DNA from: Geobacter sp.
Lineage (GTDB): Bacteria > Desulfobacterota > Desulfuromonadia > Geobacterales > DSM-12255
Reading direction: 5' to 3'
Length of the DNA stretch: 64,000 nucleotides
Assembly (NCBI GenBank): GCA_009684525.1
Contig: WKKR01000002.1
Coordinates: forward strand, 496,001 to 560,000
The translations under genes and the position numbers were made by a program. Within the stretch, counting starts at the first letter, position 1. Each line of letters begins with the position of its first letter. A model generated the notes under the pieces. The model did no database searches. It saw only the letters and a program-made list of their open reading frames with translations, and had not been told where the DNA came from. Shown here piece by piece: positions 52,188 through 61,606 of this stretch.

Positions 52188-53942
52188 GTGTCATACCTTG
52201 TCCTAGCAAGAAAGTGGCGTCCGCAGACCTTCCGTGATCTCATCGGACAGGAGCACGTCAGCCAGACCCTGCAGAATGCCATCGAAACGGGGAGGGTGGC
52301 GCATGCCTTCCTCTTTACCGGTGCCCGCGGGGTGGGCAAGACCAGCGCCGCCAGGATCCTGGCCAAGGCCCTGACCTGCGAGCAGGGGCCTGCTGCCGAG
52401 CCGTGCAACGCCTGCCCGGCCTGCCAGGAGATCACCGCCGGCACTGCCGTGGACGTGATCGAGATCGATGGCGCCTCCAACACCGGCGTCGACGATGTCC
52501 GCGAACTGCGGGAAAACGTCAAATACCTGCCGTCGCGCCTGCGGTCCAAGATCTTCATCATCGACGAAGTGCACATGCTCTCCACCAACGCCTTCAATGC
52601 GTTGCTCAAGACCCTGGAAGAGCCCCCACCCCACGTCAAGTTCATCTTCGCCACTACCGAGCCCCATAAGGTCCCGATCACCATCCTGTCGCGCTGCCAG
52701 CGGTTCGACTTCCGCCGCATAGCCCTCTCCACCGTTGTTGCGCGGCTGCGGAGCATCGTGGAGCAGGAAGGGGTGGCCATCTCCGATACGGCCCTCACCG
52801 TGGTCGCCCGGAAGGGTGACGGCAGCATGCGCGATTCGCTCTCCACCCTCGACCAGGTGCTCGCCTTCTGCGGCAGCGAGGTGGCTGACGAGGATGTGAT
52901 GACGCTTCTGGGAGTGGTGGACCGGCGGCTGCTGGTCGCGGCCTCGGAGGCGGTCTTTGCCAGGGACAACCGGGGCGTGCTCGATATCGTCAAGCAGGTC
53001 GATGCCAGCGGTTACAACATCCGCCAGTTCTGCCAGGAGTTGATCGACCATTTCAGGAACCTGACCCTCTGCCGCGCCGTGGGCGACATCGCCGACCTTA
53101 CCGAACTATCCGAGGCCGAGCTGGCCGAGATCGTCCGGCAGGCTGCCGGTCTGGAGCTGACAGACCTGCAGCGGCACGTCGCCATCCTCCTCAAGGCGGA
53201 AAGCGAGCTGAACCAGTCCGGCTTCCCCCGTCTCGTCCTGGAGATGGCGCTGCTCAAAATGGCCATGCTCGCCCCTGCAATTCCCGTGCAGGAGATCCTC
53301 TCTCGCCTCGATGCCCTGGCTGCCGGCCGCGGCGCCCAGGGAGGCGTTGCCTCGGGTGCTCCGGTCTGGGAGCGTTCGGCGCCGGCTGCCCAGCGTACCC
53401 CGCCCCGCCGGCCTGAGCCCGCTGGGCATGCCGCAAGTGCCGAGCCTGCGCGGGCAGTGCGCGAACCATCTCCTGCCCGGCCTGCTGAAACGACCGCGGC
53501 TCCTGTTCCGGCTCCGGGCGATACCGCCGTTGCGGCGCCGGGTTGCGATTGGGCCGGGTTCGTGGCGCTGGTCAAGCGGGAAAAGCCGATGATCGGCTCG
53601 CTGTTGGAGCATGCCCGCCCGCTTGCTGTTGCGCCGGGTCTTTTGGAATTCGGCTTTGCGCCGAACTCTTTCGAGTACAGCGCGCTCAATACGCCGTCGA
53701 ATCTTGCCGATCTTGCTGCATTCGGCCGGACCCATTTCGGCGTGGAGACGGTTGTCAGGCTCAAGGTGGCTGTTGCCGACGCAAGTGACGGCGCTCCGAT
53801 GAGTCTTGCGGAAAAAAAAAGCCGTGACGATGCCGACCGCCGCCGGGAGCTGGAGGAATCGGTTCATACCGATCCAGCGGTCCGGGCCGCCCTGAATGTT
53901 TTCGGCGGTTCGCTCGGCAGGATCGAAGAGTTGAAGGAATGA
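52188..53942 (+). CDS. dnaX: DNA polymerase III subunit gamma/tau
   Basis: Clamp-loader ATPase of the replisome, 584 aa. GTG start at 52188. N-terminal YLVLARKWRPQTFRDLIGQEH is the family start. Walker A is GARGVGKTSAA (about residues 44-54), a zinc-binding CEQG...CNACPAC lies at about 65-80, Walker B/DEVH is IIDEVHML near residue 126, and sensor 1 is IFATTEPHK. Residues 160-365 form domains II/III. After a Pro/Ala-rich linker (about residues 375-455) comes the tau-specific C-terminus. An A9 tract at codons 542-545 could allow slippage to short products. It is followed by ybaB and recR, the usual dnaX-ybaB-recR neighbourhood. Confidence 0.97.
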   Translation: MSYLVLARKWRPQTFRDLIGQEHVSQTLQNAIETGRVAHAFLFTGARGVGKTSAARILAKALTCEQGPAAEPCNACPACQEITAGTAVDVIEIDGASNTGVDDVRELRENVKYLPSRLRSKIFIIDEVHMLSTNAFNALLKTLEEPPPHVKFIFATTEPHKVPITILSRCQRFDFRRIALSTVVARLRSIVEQEGVAISDTALTVVARKGDGSMRDSLSTLDQVLAFCGSEVADEDVMTLLGVVDRRLLVAASEAVFARDNRGVLDIVKQVDASGYNIRQFCQELIDHFRNLTLCRAVGDIADLTELSEAELAEIVRQAAGLELTDLQRHVAILLKAESELNQSGFPRLVLEMALLKMAMLAPAIPVQEILSRLDALAAGRGAQGGVASGAPVWERSAPAAQRTPPRRPEPAGHAASAEPARAVREPSPARPAETTAAPVPAPGDTAVAAPGCDWAGFVALVKREKPMIGSLLEHARPLAVAPGLLEFGFAPNSFEYSALNTPSNLADLAAFGRTHFGVETVVRLKVAVADASDGAPMSLAEKKSRDDADRRRELEESVHTDPAVRAALNVFGGSLGRIEELKE

Positions 53943-54018
53943 TGTCGGCTGTCCCCGTTGCCCTGCGGCGAACGGGATCACTGCCGGACACTACCACGCA
54001 CGACAGGAGGCGACAGGG

Positions 54019-54333
54019 ATGTCCAAGGGTTTAGCGCAGATCATGAAGCAGGCGCAGATGATGCAGCAGAAGATGGCCAAACTGCAGGAAGAGGCTGCCC
54101 AGAGAACCGCCGAAGCGTCGGCAGGAGGGGGAGCCGTTACCGCCGTGGTGACTGGGAAGAATCAGATCCTCTCCCTGACCATCCAGAAGGATGCGGTTGA
54201 TCCGGAAGACGTTGAAATGTTGCAGGATATGGTGAAAGCGGCTGTCAACGAGGCGTTGGCAAAGGTCCAGGCCGAGATGGCGGAGCAGATGAGCAAGGTG
54301 ACCGGAGGCCTCAATATTCCGGGTATGTTTTAG
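54019..54333 (+). CDS. ybaB: YbaB/EbfC nucleoid-associated protein
   Basis: A 104-aa DNA-binding dimer of the YbaB/EbfC family. The N-terminal helix MKQAQMMQQKMAKLQEE and the beta core TAVVTGKNQILSLTIQKDAV with VDPEDVEMLQDMVKAAVNEA are typical. AGGAGG (54004-54009) lies ahead of the ATG 54019. It sits between dnaX and recR; in many bacteria these three function in DNA replication/repair and are co-transcribed, although a terminator follows here. Confidence 0.95.
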   Translation: MSKGLAQIMKQAQMMQQKMAKLQEEAAQRTAEASAGGGAVTAVVTGKNQILSLTIQKDAVDPEDVEMLQDMVKAAVNEALAKVQAEMAEQMSKVTGGLNIPGMF

Positions 54334-54384
54334 CGAGGATAAAAATTGCCCCACCTCCGCCTGTCTTCCCCCGAGATGCACAAC

Positions 54385-54412
54385 GCCGGGACATTTTCTG
54401 TCCCGGCTCTTC
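54385..54412 (+). terminator. Terminator after ybaB
   Basis: A perfect 9-bp stem, GCCGGGACA (54385-54393) with TGTCCCGGC (54399-54407), 5-base loop, then TCTTC. It implies recR can have its own promoter in the AT-rich stretch 54425-54552. Confidence 0.75.
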
Positions 54413-54552
54413 ACTCCGTTCCGACCAGGCACCAATTCGACAGGTTTTTTAATAAAAATAGCAAATGATAGCGGCATGTTAGGCTGTTTTATCATGGGTA
54501 AATTTTTTTACTAAAACTTATTATAAAAAATTGTTTTACCTTTGGTGAAAAT

Positions 54553-55146
54553 ATGCTACATTTTTCAACGTCATTCGGGAAACTTTTATCAGAACTAAAA
54601 AAGCTGCCGGGCGTCGGAGAAAAGACCGCCTTGCGGCTTGCTTTTCATCTTCTGAAGTCCCCCGGACAGATGCACGATCTGGCGGAGAGTCTGCGCCTGG
54701 TCAGTGCCAGCGTCCGCTTCTGTTCGGTCTGTTTCGGTATCACCGAGGCCGACCCCTGCGGGATATGTACGGGCGACCGGGACGATACGGTTATCTGCGT
54801 AGTGGAAGAGCCCCAGGACATGCTGGCCATTGAACGAAGTCACTCGTTCCGTGGCCGATACCATGTTTTGCAGGGGGCTCTTTCGCCGCTTTCCGGGATT
54901 ACCCCGTCGCAGCTCCGCATCGCCGAGCTGCTGGAGCGGCTTCGGCAGGGGCGGACAAAGGAAGTACTCCTGGCAACGAACTTTACGGTCGAGGGAGAAG
55001 CAACCGCCCTCTACCTGAGCCGTGCGATCAAGGAGCTGGGGATCAGGGTCACCCGCCTTGCCCACGGGATTCCGCTGGGAAGCGATATCGAATATATCGA
55101 TGCCGCGACAGTGCAGCGAGCTGTTGAAGGTCGATCTGAGTATTAG
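54553..55146 (+). CDS. recR: Recombination protein RecR
   Basis: Part of the RecFOR pathway that loads RecA at gaps. 197 aa, as expected. The N-terminal helix-hairpin-helix LKKLPGVGEKTALRLAFHLL, then the zinc finger CSVCFGITEADPCGIC, then the Toprim domain (IVCV-like VICVVEEPQDMLAIE and LATNFTVEGEATALYL) and the C-terminal EYIDAATVQRA. ATG 54553 has no strong ribosome site (TTTGGTGA), but the conserved N-terminus (FSTSFGKLLSELKKLPGVG) supports it. The upstream spacer (220 bp) is AT-rich. Confidence 0.96.
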   Translation: MLHFSTSFGKLLSELKKLPGVGEKTALRLAFHLLKSPGQMHDLAESLRLVSASVRFCSVCFGITEADPCGICTGDRDDTVICVVEEPQDMLAIERSHSFRGRYHVLQGALSPLSGITPSQLRIAELLERLRQGRTKEVLLATNFTVEGEATALYLSRAIKELGIRVTRLAHGIPLGSDIEYIDAATVQRAVEGRSEY

Positions 55147-55208
55147 GTGTGAACGGCTGCATAGAAAAGCGTTCCGCTTTACCAAAAGGAGAAACAGGAG
55201 GAGTCTAC

Positions 55209-58200
55209 ATGAGTCGTAAAATGGTAACCATCGACGGCAACACCGCGGCTGCACATGTGGCCCATGCCACCAACGAGGTGATCGCCATCTATCCCATCAC
55301 TCCGTCGTCGGTCATGGGTGAAATTTCCGACATGAAGAGCGCCATGGGCGAGAAAAACATCTGGGGTTCGATCCCGTCCGTGGTCGAGATGCAATCGGAA
55401 GGGGGAGCATCCGGTGCGGTGCACGGTGCCCTCCAGGCCGGGGCGTTGACCACGACCTTTACTGCCAGCCAGGGGCTCCTGCTGATGATCCCCAACATGT
55501 TCAAGATCGCCGGAGAACTGACCTCCACGGTCTTCCATGTTTCTGCCCGCGCCATTGCCGCCCAGGCCCTTTCCATCTTCGGCGACCATTCCGACGTCAT
55601 GTCCTGCCGTTCCACCGGCTGGGCCATGCTCGCCTCCAACAACTCACAGGAGGTCATGGACTTCGCCCTGATCGCCCAGGCAGCCACCCTGCGTTCCAGG
55701 GTGCCGTTCCTCCACTTCTTCGACGGCTTCCGCACCTCCCACGAAGTCCTGAAGGTGGAAGAGCTGACCTTTGACGATATGCGCGCCATGATGGACGATG
55801 AGCTGGTCGCTGCCCACAAGGCCCGCGGCCTCTCCCCGGATCATCCGGTCATGCGCGGTACCGCTCAGAACCCCGATGTCTACTTCCAGGGGCGCGAGAC
55901 GGTCAACCCGTTCTATCCCAAGTGCATCGAGATCGTCGAACAGGAGATGAACAAGTTCGCGAAGCTGACCGGCCGCCAGTACAAGCTGATCGATTATGTC
56001 GGCGCTCCCGATGCCGAGAAAGTGATCGTCATCATGGGGTCCGGTGCGGATACCGTTCAGGAAACCGTTGAGCACCTGAATTCCAAGGGTGCGAAGATCG
56101 GTGTCGTCAAGGTTCACCTCTATCGCCCCTTTCCGCTGGACGCCTTCATCGCCGCCCTGCCGAAGACTGTCAAGAAGATTGCCGTGCTCGACCGGACCAA
56201 AGAGCCGGGCGCCCTTGGCGAGCCGCTCTACCTGGATGTCCGCACCGCCATCGGCGAGGCCATGGCCGACGGCAAGATCCAGTTCGACGGCTATCCGCTC
56301 ATCGTCGGCGGCCGCTACGGCCTCGGATCCAAGGAGTTCACCCCGGCCCACGTCAAGGCCGTGTTCGACAACCTGGACGCTGCCAAGCCGAAGAGGAACT
56401 TCGTTGCCGGCATCACCGAAGACGTCACCGGCTGCAGCCTCGACTTCGACCCGACATTCTTCAACCCGATGGAAGGTGCCTACCAGGCCATGTTCTTCGG
56501 GCTGGGCTCCGACGGCACCGTCGGCGCCAACAAGAACTCCATCAAGATCATCGGCGAGATGACCGACAACAATGCCCAGGCCTACTTCGTCTATGACTCC
56601 AAGAAGGCCGGCTCCATGACCACGTCGCACCTCCGTTTCGGCAAAAAGTACATCCGCGCACCTTATCTGGTGCAGGAGGCCGACTTCGTCGCCTGCCACA
56701 ACTTCGCCTTTGTCGAGAAATACGACATGCTGGCCAAGGCAAAGAAAGGGGCAACGTTCCTGCTCAACGCCCCCTTCGATCAGAATGAAATCTGGGATAA
56801 AATCCCGGCCGACGTACAGCAGACCATCATCGACAAGAACCTCAAGTTCTACGTCATCGACGGCGTGCGTCTCGGCAACGAGATCGGTCTCGGACCCCGC
56901 ATCAACGTGATCATGCAGACCGCCTTCTTCAAGATCTCCAATATCATCCCGCTGGATCAGGCCGTGGCCGAGATCAAGGATGCCATCAAGAAAACCTACG
57001 GCAAGAGCGGCGAGAAGGTCGTCGAGATGAACTACAAGGCAGTTGAGGCCGGCCTGAACAACTTCTTCGAGGTCAAGGTTCCTGCAACCGCCACCAGCAC
57101 CATCAAGAAGCCGCCCGTTGTCAGCGCAAAGGCTCCCCAGTTCGTGCAGGATACCACAGCGCCGATTATTGCCGGTCTCGGCGACGATGTGCCGGTTTCC
57201 AGGATGCCGGCTGACGGTACCTTCCCGACTGCGACCGCCCAGTTCGAAAAGCGGAACATCGCCGTCGACATCCCGGTATGGGACGAGCAGCTCTGCATCC
57301 AGTGCGGCATCTGCTCCTTCGTCTGCCCCCACGCCGTCATCCGGATGAAGGCATACCCTGAAGCGGCCCTTGCCGGCGCACCCAAGACCTTCAAGTCGGT
57401 CGACTGCAAGATCCCCGAGTTCAAGGGGCAGAAGCTGACCATCCAGGTTGCCCCCGAAGACTGCACCGGCTGTGGCGCCTGCGTCCACAACTGTCCGGCC
57501 AAGAGCAAGGAAGACCCGAATCACAAGGCGATCAACATGGCATTCCAGCCGCCGCTGCGTGCTCCGGAAGCCGAGAACTGGGAATTCTTCCTCGCCCTGC
57601 CCGATGTCGATTCGACCGTTGCCAAGCTGGACACGGTTCGCGGTTCGCAGCTGGTTCGTCCGCTCTTCGAATTTTCCGGTGCCTGCGCCGGCTGCGGCGA
57701 GACCCCGTACCTCAAGCTCCTCACCCAGCTTTTTGGCGACCGGACCCTCATTGCCAACGCCACTGGCTGTTCCTCCATCTACGGCGGTAACCTGCCCACC
57801 ACCCCGTATGCCAAGCGGGCAGACGGCCTCGGGCCGGCATGGTCCAACTCGCTGTTCGAGGACAACGCCGAGTTTGGCTACGGCATGCGCCTGGCAGTGG
57901 ACAAGTTCAGTGTCATGGCGACCGAGCTGATCGACAAGCTCTCCTCGTCCTGCTCCTGTTCATCCTGCAAGACCGCGGTTCCCCTCATGAACGAAATCAA
58001 GGGGGCGGACCAGTCGACCCAGGCAGGGATCGAAGCGCAGCGCAACAGGGTTGCCGAGTTGAAGAAGGCCCTGGCCAGCTGCCCCGAAGCAGACGCCAAG
58101 CGGCTCCTGACCGTGGCCGATTACCTGGTCAAGAAGTCGGTCTGGTGCATCGGCGGCGACGGTTGGGCCTATGACATCGGTTACGGCGGTCTCGACCATG

Positions 58201-58796
58201 TCATCGCCTCCGGCAAGAACATCAACCTGCTGGTTCTGGATACCGAGGTTTACTCCAACACCGGCGGCCAGGCCTCCAAGTCGACCCCGCTCGGCGCGGT
58301 GGCCCAGTTCGCCGCAGGCGGCAAGCCCGTCTCCAAGAAGGACCTGGGGATGATGGCCATGGCCTACGGTTCGGTCTATGTTGCCGCAGTGTCACTGGCC
58401 AATCCGGCTCAGTGCATCAAGGCCCTCATCGAGGCCGAGGCCTACGACGGACCGTCGCTGATCATTGCCTACTCACACTGCATTGCCCACGGTATCGACA
58501 TGACCGCCGGCATCGATGCCCAGAAGCGCGCCGTCAATTCTGGTTACTGGCCGCTGTACCGCTACAACCCGGCCCTGGTGGCGGAGTGCAAGAACCCGCT
58601 GCAGCTCGACAGCAAGGTGCCGAGCATTGAATTCAACGAGTACGCCACCAGCGAGAACCGCTACCGCGTGTTGAAGAAGAACAACCCGAAAGGGTATGAC
58701 GAACTGATGAAGAAGGCAGCCGCATGGTCTAAGGCCCACTTCGGCTACTACCAGAAGCTGGCGGCACTCAATTACGATGACGCCTGCGAAAAGTAA
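55209..58796 (+). CDS. nifJ/por: Pyruvate:ferredoxin (flavodoxin) oxidoreductase
   Basis: Single-polypeptide PFOR, 1195 aa, oxidising pyruvate to acetyl-CoA and CO2 (or the reverse) with TPP and ferredoxin. The start is ATG 55209, 6 bp after AGGAGG (55197-55202), not the frame at 55149. N-terminal domain: TIDGNTAAAHVAHATNEVIA, PITPSSVMGEISD. Two 4Fe-4S sites in a ferredoxin-like insert: CIQCGICSFVCPHAV (about residues 697-711) and CTGCGACVHNCPAKS (about 752-766). The proximal cluster site is CAGCGETPYLKL. The TPP-binding region is GGDGWAYDIGYGGLDHV with NTGGQASKSTP. It is monocistronic with a 19-bp stem terminator. It links acetate or pyruvate carbon to low-potential electrons. Confidence 0.98.
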   Translation: MSRKMVTIDGNTAAAHVAHATNEVIAIYPITPSSVMGEISDMKSAMGEKNIWGSIPSVVEMQSEGGASGAVHGALQAGALTTTFTASQGLLLMIPNMFKIAGELTSTVFHVSARAIAAQALSIFGDHSDVMSCRSTGWAMLASNNSQEVMDFALIAQAATLRSRVPFLHFFDGFRTSHEVLKVEELTFDDMRAMMDDELVAAHKARGLSPDHPVMRGTAQNPDVYFQGRETVNPFYPKCIEIVEQEMNKFAKLTGRQYKLIDYVGAPDAEKVIVIMGSGADTVQETVEHLNSKGAKIGVVKVHLYRPFPLDAFIAALPKTVKKIAVLDRTKEPGALGEPLYLDVRTAIGEAMADGKIQFDGYPLIVGGRYGLGSKEFTPAHVKAVFDNLDAAKPKRNFVAGITEDVTGCSLDFDPTFFNPMEGAYQAMFFGLGSDGTVGANKNSIKIIGEMTDNNAQAYFVYDSKKAGSMTTSHLRFGKKYIRAPYLVQEADFVACHNFAFVEKYDMLAKAKKGATFLLNAPFDQNEIWDKIPADVQQTIIDKNLKFYVIDGVRLGNEIGLGPRINVIMQTAFFKISNIIPLDQAVAEIKDAIKKTYGKSGEKVVEMNYKAVEAGLNNFFEVKVPATATSTIKKPPVVSAKAPQFVQDTTAPIIAGLGDDVPVSRMPADGTFPTATAQFEKRNIAVDIPVWDEQLCIQCGICSFVCPHAVIRMKAYPEAALAGAPKTFKSVDCKIPEFKGQKLTIQVAPEDCTGCGACVHNCPAKSKEDPNHKAINMAFQPPLRAPEAENWEFFLALPDVDSTVAKLDTVRGSQLVRPLFEFSGACAGCGETPYLKLLTQLFGDRTLIANATGCSSIYGGNLPTTPYAKRADGLGPAWSNSLFEDNAEFGYGMRLAVDKFSVMATELIDKLSSSCSCSSCKTAVPLMNEIKGADQSTQAGIEAQRNRVAELKKALASCPEADAKRLLTVADYLVKKSVWCIGGDGWAYDIGYGGLDHVIASGKNINLLVLDTEVYSNTGGQASKSTPLGAVAQFAAGGKPVSKKDLGMMAMAYGSVYVAAVSLANPAQCIKALIEAEAYDGPSLIIAYSHCIAHGIDMTAGIDAQKRAVNSGYWPLYRYNPALVAECKNPLQLDSKVPSIEFNEYATSENRYRVLKKNNPKGYDELMKKAAAWSKAHFGYYQKLAALNYDDACEK

Positions 58797-58812
58797 TTGT
58801 TCCTGACATGGA

Positions 58813-58852
58813 GCGAAAGAGCCCCGGCAGAGTTCTGCCGGGGCTCTTTCGC
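58813..58852 (+). terminator. Very strong terminator hairpin after nifJ/por
   Basis: A perfect 19-bp inverted repeat: GCGAAAGAGCCCCGGCAGA (58813-58831) and its complement (58834-58852), with a 2-base loop centre. The inner part is GC-rich, and the arms contain TCTTTC, which may act as the U-tract. Confidence 0.85.
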
Positions 58853-58945
58853 TTGTGGGCAACCATTGAAATTTGTTGATGGGTGGTTATAATTCTGCTA
58901 TAAACGAGCGTCTGGCATATCTTCCCGCGGTGCAAGGAGTTGTGG

Positions 58946-59437
58946 ATGGCCGATCCTCAGTTGGTGATGTACGACGAGGAGTTCAAGCAGATCCAGGCAG
59001 TGATCGAGAAGCTGCTGCGGGAAGCCAATTCCAAGGTGATCTTTCTTGTGGACAAGAATGGTCAACTGATTGCCGGGGTCGGTGAGGTTGAACGGTTCGA
59101 TACCACATCCCTGGCATCGCTGACAGCCGGCAATATCGCCGCTACCGGCGGGCTGGCCAAGCTGATCGGCGAAAAAGAATTCTCCATCCTTTTTCACGAG
59201 GGAGAGAAGGACAACCTCCATATCTCCATTGTTGGCGGCCGGGTCATCCTGGTTGTCCTCTTCGACAACCGTTCGTCACTCGGCCTGGTCCGTCTGCGGG
59301 TCAAGAAGGCCTCGGACGAGCTGACCACCATCTTCGCCAAACTCATGGAGAAGGCCGAAGAACGCGAGCGGAGCGGTGATACCGAATTCCCCTTTGCCGA
59401 GATCACTGACGATGACATTGACAATCTGTTCCGATAA
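58946..59437 (+). CDS. mglB: MglB-type roadblock/LC7 protein
   Basis: A 163-aa roadblock/LC7 domain protein, the likely GTPase-activating partner of MglA. Features: EFKQIQAVIEKLLREANSK, VIFLVDKNGQLIAGVGEVE, TSLASLTAGNIAATGGLAKLIG, VGGRVILVVLFDNRSSLGLVRLRVK and an acidic tail (DTEFPFAEITDDDIDN). ATG 58946 (AAGGAG 58935-58940) is preferred to TTG 58940. The mglA gene follows 18 bp later, so the pair forms a polarity-module operon. Confidence 0.93.
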   Translation: MADPQLVMYDEEFKQIQAVIEKLLREANSKVIFLVDKNGQLIAGVGEVERFDTTSLASLTAGNIAATGGLAKLIGEKEFSILFHEGEKDNLHISIVGGRVILVVLFDNRSSLGLVRLRVKKASDELTTIFAKLMEKAEERERSGDTEFPFAEITDDDIDNLFR

Positions 59438-59455
59438 CTCAGAGGGGTAAGCTCG

Positions 59456-60043
59456 ATGTCCTTCATCAACTATGCTTCCCGGGAGATCAACTGCAAGATC
59501 GTCTACTACGGTCCCGGCCTCTGCGGCAAAACCACCAACCTCCAGTATGTCTATCAGAAGACCGCTCCCGAGGCGAAAGGGAAGATGATCTCCCTTGCCA
59601 CCGAAACGGAACGGACCCTGTTCTTTGATTTCCTCCCCCTGGCGCTGGGGGAGATCCGCGGCTTCAAGACCCGCTTCCATCTCTACACGGTTCCTGGCCA
59701 GGTATTCTACGATGCGTCCAGGAAGCTGATCCTCAAAGGGGTCGACGGCGTCGTCTTTGTTGCCGACTCCCAGGAAGAGCGGATGGATGCCAATGTGGAG
59801 TCGCTGGACAACCTGCGCATCAATCTCAACGAGCAGGGTTACGACCTTGACAAGCTCCCCTATGTGGTTCAGTACAACAAGCGCGACCTGCCGACCGCGG
59901 TTACCGTGGACGAGTTGCGGCGCGAGTTGAATCCTACCGGTGTCCCCGAGTTCGAGGCGTGCGCCACCACCGGCGAAGGGGTCTTCGAAACCCTGAAGGC
60001 AGTGGCCAAGCTGATTCTGATCGATCTGAAAAAAGGGAGATAG
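59456..60043 (+). CDS. mglA: MglA-type Ras-like GTPase
   Basis: A 195-aa small GTPase of the MglA family, a cell polarity/motility switch. The P-loop is [11 protein letters not shown] (about residues 19-29). Switch and G3 region: [20 protein letters not shown], where a PGQ motif replaces the Ras DxxG. The NKRD motif near residue 143 (YNKRDLPTA) gives guanine specificity, and [13 protein letters not shown] is the G5-like end. GGGGTAAG precedes ATG 59456. It acts with MglB. In Geobacter it could set the pole for pili or motility. Confidence 0.95.
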   Translation: MSFINYASREINCKIVYYGPGLCGKTTNLQYVYQKTAPEAKGKMISLATETERTLFFDFLPLALGEIRGFKTRFHLYTVPGQVFYDASRKLILKGVDGVVFVADSQEERMDANVESLDNLRINLNEQGYDLDKLPYVVQYNKRDLPTAVTVDELRRELNPTGVPEFEACATTGEGVFETLKAVAKLILIDLKKGR

Positions 60044-60069
60044 GCGCTCTCTGGTCAGCCCAGACTGAG

Positions 60070-60112
60070 ACGGCCCGTGCAGAAGCTTCTGCACGGGCCG
60101 TTTTGCGTTTTT
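60070..60112 (+). terminator. Terminator after mglA
   Basis: A 32-bp perfect palindrome (60070-60101; arms ACGGCCCGTGCAGAAG and CTTCTGCACGGGCCGT) followed by TTTGCGTTTTTC. It separates the plus-strand mglBA from the minus-strand genes. Confidence 0.88.
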
Positions 60113-60127
60113 CGGGCAAGGGAGAGG

Positions 60128-60532
60128 TCAGTGGTCCCGATATCCCGCAACCACCAGGATGCAGCTTCCATCGGCAATGACATTGATGCCGCCTTCCCGG
60201 CATCGCTGGACTGCCTTGGGGCTCTCCGCTCCCGGTTGCATCCAGATGGCCGTGATCCCCCTGGCGATGGCCTCTTCCACCACCCGTTCCGTCACCTGTG
60301 GCGGGGTGATAACCGAAATGCTCTTCACCTCGTCCGGCAGATCCGCGACACCTGCAACACAGGCAATTCCCTCGATTTCCGTTTCGCGTGGGTTTACCGG
60401 TACGGCCTTTCGCCCGCTTTGCTGGTAGCAGCGCAGCACCTTGTTGCCGTACTTGTGGCGGTCTGAAGAGGCGCCGACCACGCCGAAGGCCGCTGAGCGG
60501 AAAAAAGCGTCGATTTGATCTTGCGTTACCAT
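60128..60532 (-). CDS. CoA-binding domain protein (YccU-like)
   Basis: A 134-aa single-domain Rossmann protein of the CoA_binding_2 family. Seen motifs: FGVVGASSDRHKYGNKVLRCY (about residues 16-36), VPVNPRETEIEG, VITPPQVTERVVEEAI, and IWMQPGAESPKAVQRCREGG, ending in ADGSCILV. Such proteins bind CoA or nucleotide but their role is unclear. It is convergent with mglA and stands upstream of no clear operon partner (43 bp separate it from the next minus-strand gene's 3' end). Confidence 0.87.
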   Translation of the reverse strand: MVTQDQIDAFFRSAAFGVVGASSDRHKYGNKVLRCYQQSGRKAVPVNPRETEIEGIACVAGVADLPDEVKSISVITPPQVTERVVEEAIARGITAIWMQPGAESPKAVQRCREGGINVIADGSCILVVAGYRDH

Positions 60533-60575
60533 CGTTGTTCCTCCTTACTTCAATTGGTCGGCACAAAAATCGGTG

Positions 60576-61169
60576 TCATGCCTCGGTATCGATCATTGGC
60601 CTGGTGGGGAGCGCCTGGAAAAAGATGGTGCCGAGCATGATGTCCGAGATCGCACCGGCCAGGATGCCCAGGGGGATCAGGACTATGGAGGCCAGACAGA
60701 AACCTGCGGCCATGTTCAGGTAGCAGTAGGGGCGGAGGAGTCCGTTCAGGTCAGCCGGGAGATGCAGGAGCCGCTGGCCGAACATCAGCTGCAGGATCCC
60801 CATGGGGACGACAAGGACAAGAGCCAGGATGTTTGCCGTAGAAGCGATATCGGGGAGTGCGATGCCGACGAGGCTGACTGCAAGGGCAATGATATTGAGC
60901 TTGATCTGCCAGAGGATGAGCTGGTCTGCGGCGTGAAAGGTGTAGCGCCTGTTCACCAGGATGCGGAGGGTGACAATGATGTAGACGAACAGAATGGTGC
61001 TGAGCAGCATCATGGAGACCTCTGCCAGCTTTGTCCAGGGGTCGCTCTTCTCGGCAAGGTAGATGGTGAGGATGAACCAGGGGATGGCAAGAAGGGCGTT
61101 CAGCATGGCCAGCAGACCGGCCAAGCGGACGCGGAGCGGCGTCACGGATTCCGTGACACTCCCGTTCAC
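60576..61169 (-). CDS. Conserved membrane protein of unknown function
   Basis: A 197-aa membrane protein with about five to six hydrophobic segments (for example LLAMLNALLAIPWFILTIYL at 18-37, LLSTILFVYIIVTLRILV, IIALAVSLVGIALPD and LASIVLIPLGILAGAISD). GTG start at 61169 overlaps the stop of the upstream gene (61166-61168), so the pair is coupled. No family can be assigned with confidence. Confidence 0.72.
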   Translation of the reverse strand: MNGSVTESVTPLRVRLAGLLAMLNALLAIPWFILTIYLAEKSDPWTKLAEVSMMLLSTILFVYIIVTLRILVNRRYTFHAADQLILWQIKLNIIALAVSLVGIALPDIASTANILALVLVVPMGILQLMFGQRLLHLPADLNGLLRPYCYLNMAAGFCLASIVLIPLGILAGAISDIMLGTIFFQALPTRPMIDTEA

Positions 61170-61540
61170 TCAGCCACCCTGACTGCGGTGACGTAATATT
61201 CGGATTCGCCGAAGCAGGGGGTGGGGACTCCTTTGTGCTGTTCGTAGGTCAGCACCACCTTTTTGCCCATGGACTGGTTGATCGCCGTGGCCAACGCCTG
61301 GCTCCTGACGCTGAAAGGAAACTTTTCCGGGAGCATGCCCGGCATGGGAAGCATGGTGAGCTCTCCCTCCCAGGTTTTGCAGAGCCATCCCTTGTGGGAG
61401 AATTTCTGGACATAGCCGGTCCGGTCGCCTTTGGAATAGCTCCAGGTCAGGGAGAACCAGGTATAGAGCGCAAAGAGTCCGATTGCGAGGACAACGAATC
61501 CTACGAGCCAGGATACGATGCGTGACTTATTGATGGGCAT
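61166..61540 (-). CDS. Small membrane-anchored conserved hypothetical protein
   Basis: A 124-aa protein with one N-terminal helix (about residues 10-30, WLVGFVVLAIGLFALYTWF) and a conserved outer part: WSYSKGDRTGYVQKFSHKGW, LCKTWEGELTMLPMP, VRSQALATAINQSMGKKV and CFGESEYYVTAVRV. Homologues occur widely in proteobacteria, sometimes mislabelled as 6-phosphogluconate dehydrogenase; I see no such domain. Function is unknown. The downstream membrane protein starts within its stop codon. A proposed coupled pair. Confidence 0.8.
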   Translation of the reverse strand: MPINKSRIVSWLVGFVVLAIGLFALYTWFSLTWSYSKGDRTGYVQKFSHKGWLCKTWEGELTMLPMPGMLPEKFPFSVRSQALATAINQSMGKKVVLTYEQHKGVPTPCFGESEYYVTAVRVAE

Positions 61541-61606
61541 GGTGTCGGCTCCTTGGTGTAGGTATCAGCTGCGCAGTATAGCAGAAAGATCTGCCAAGCC
61601 AAGATG

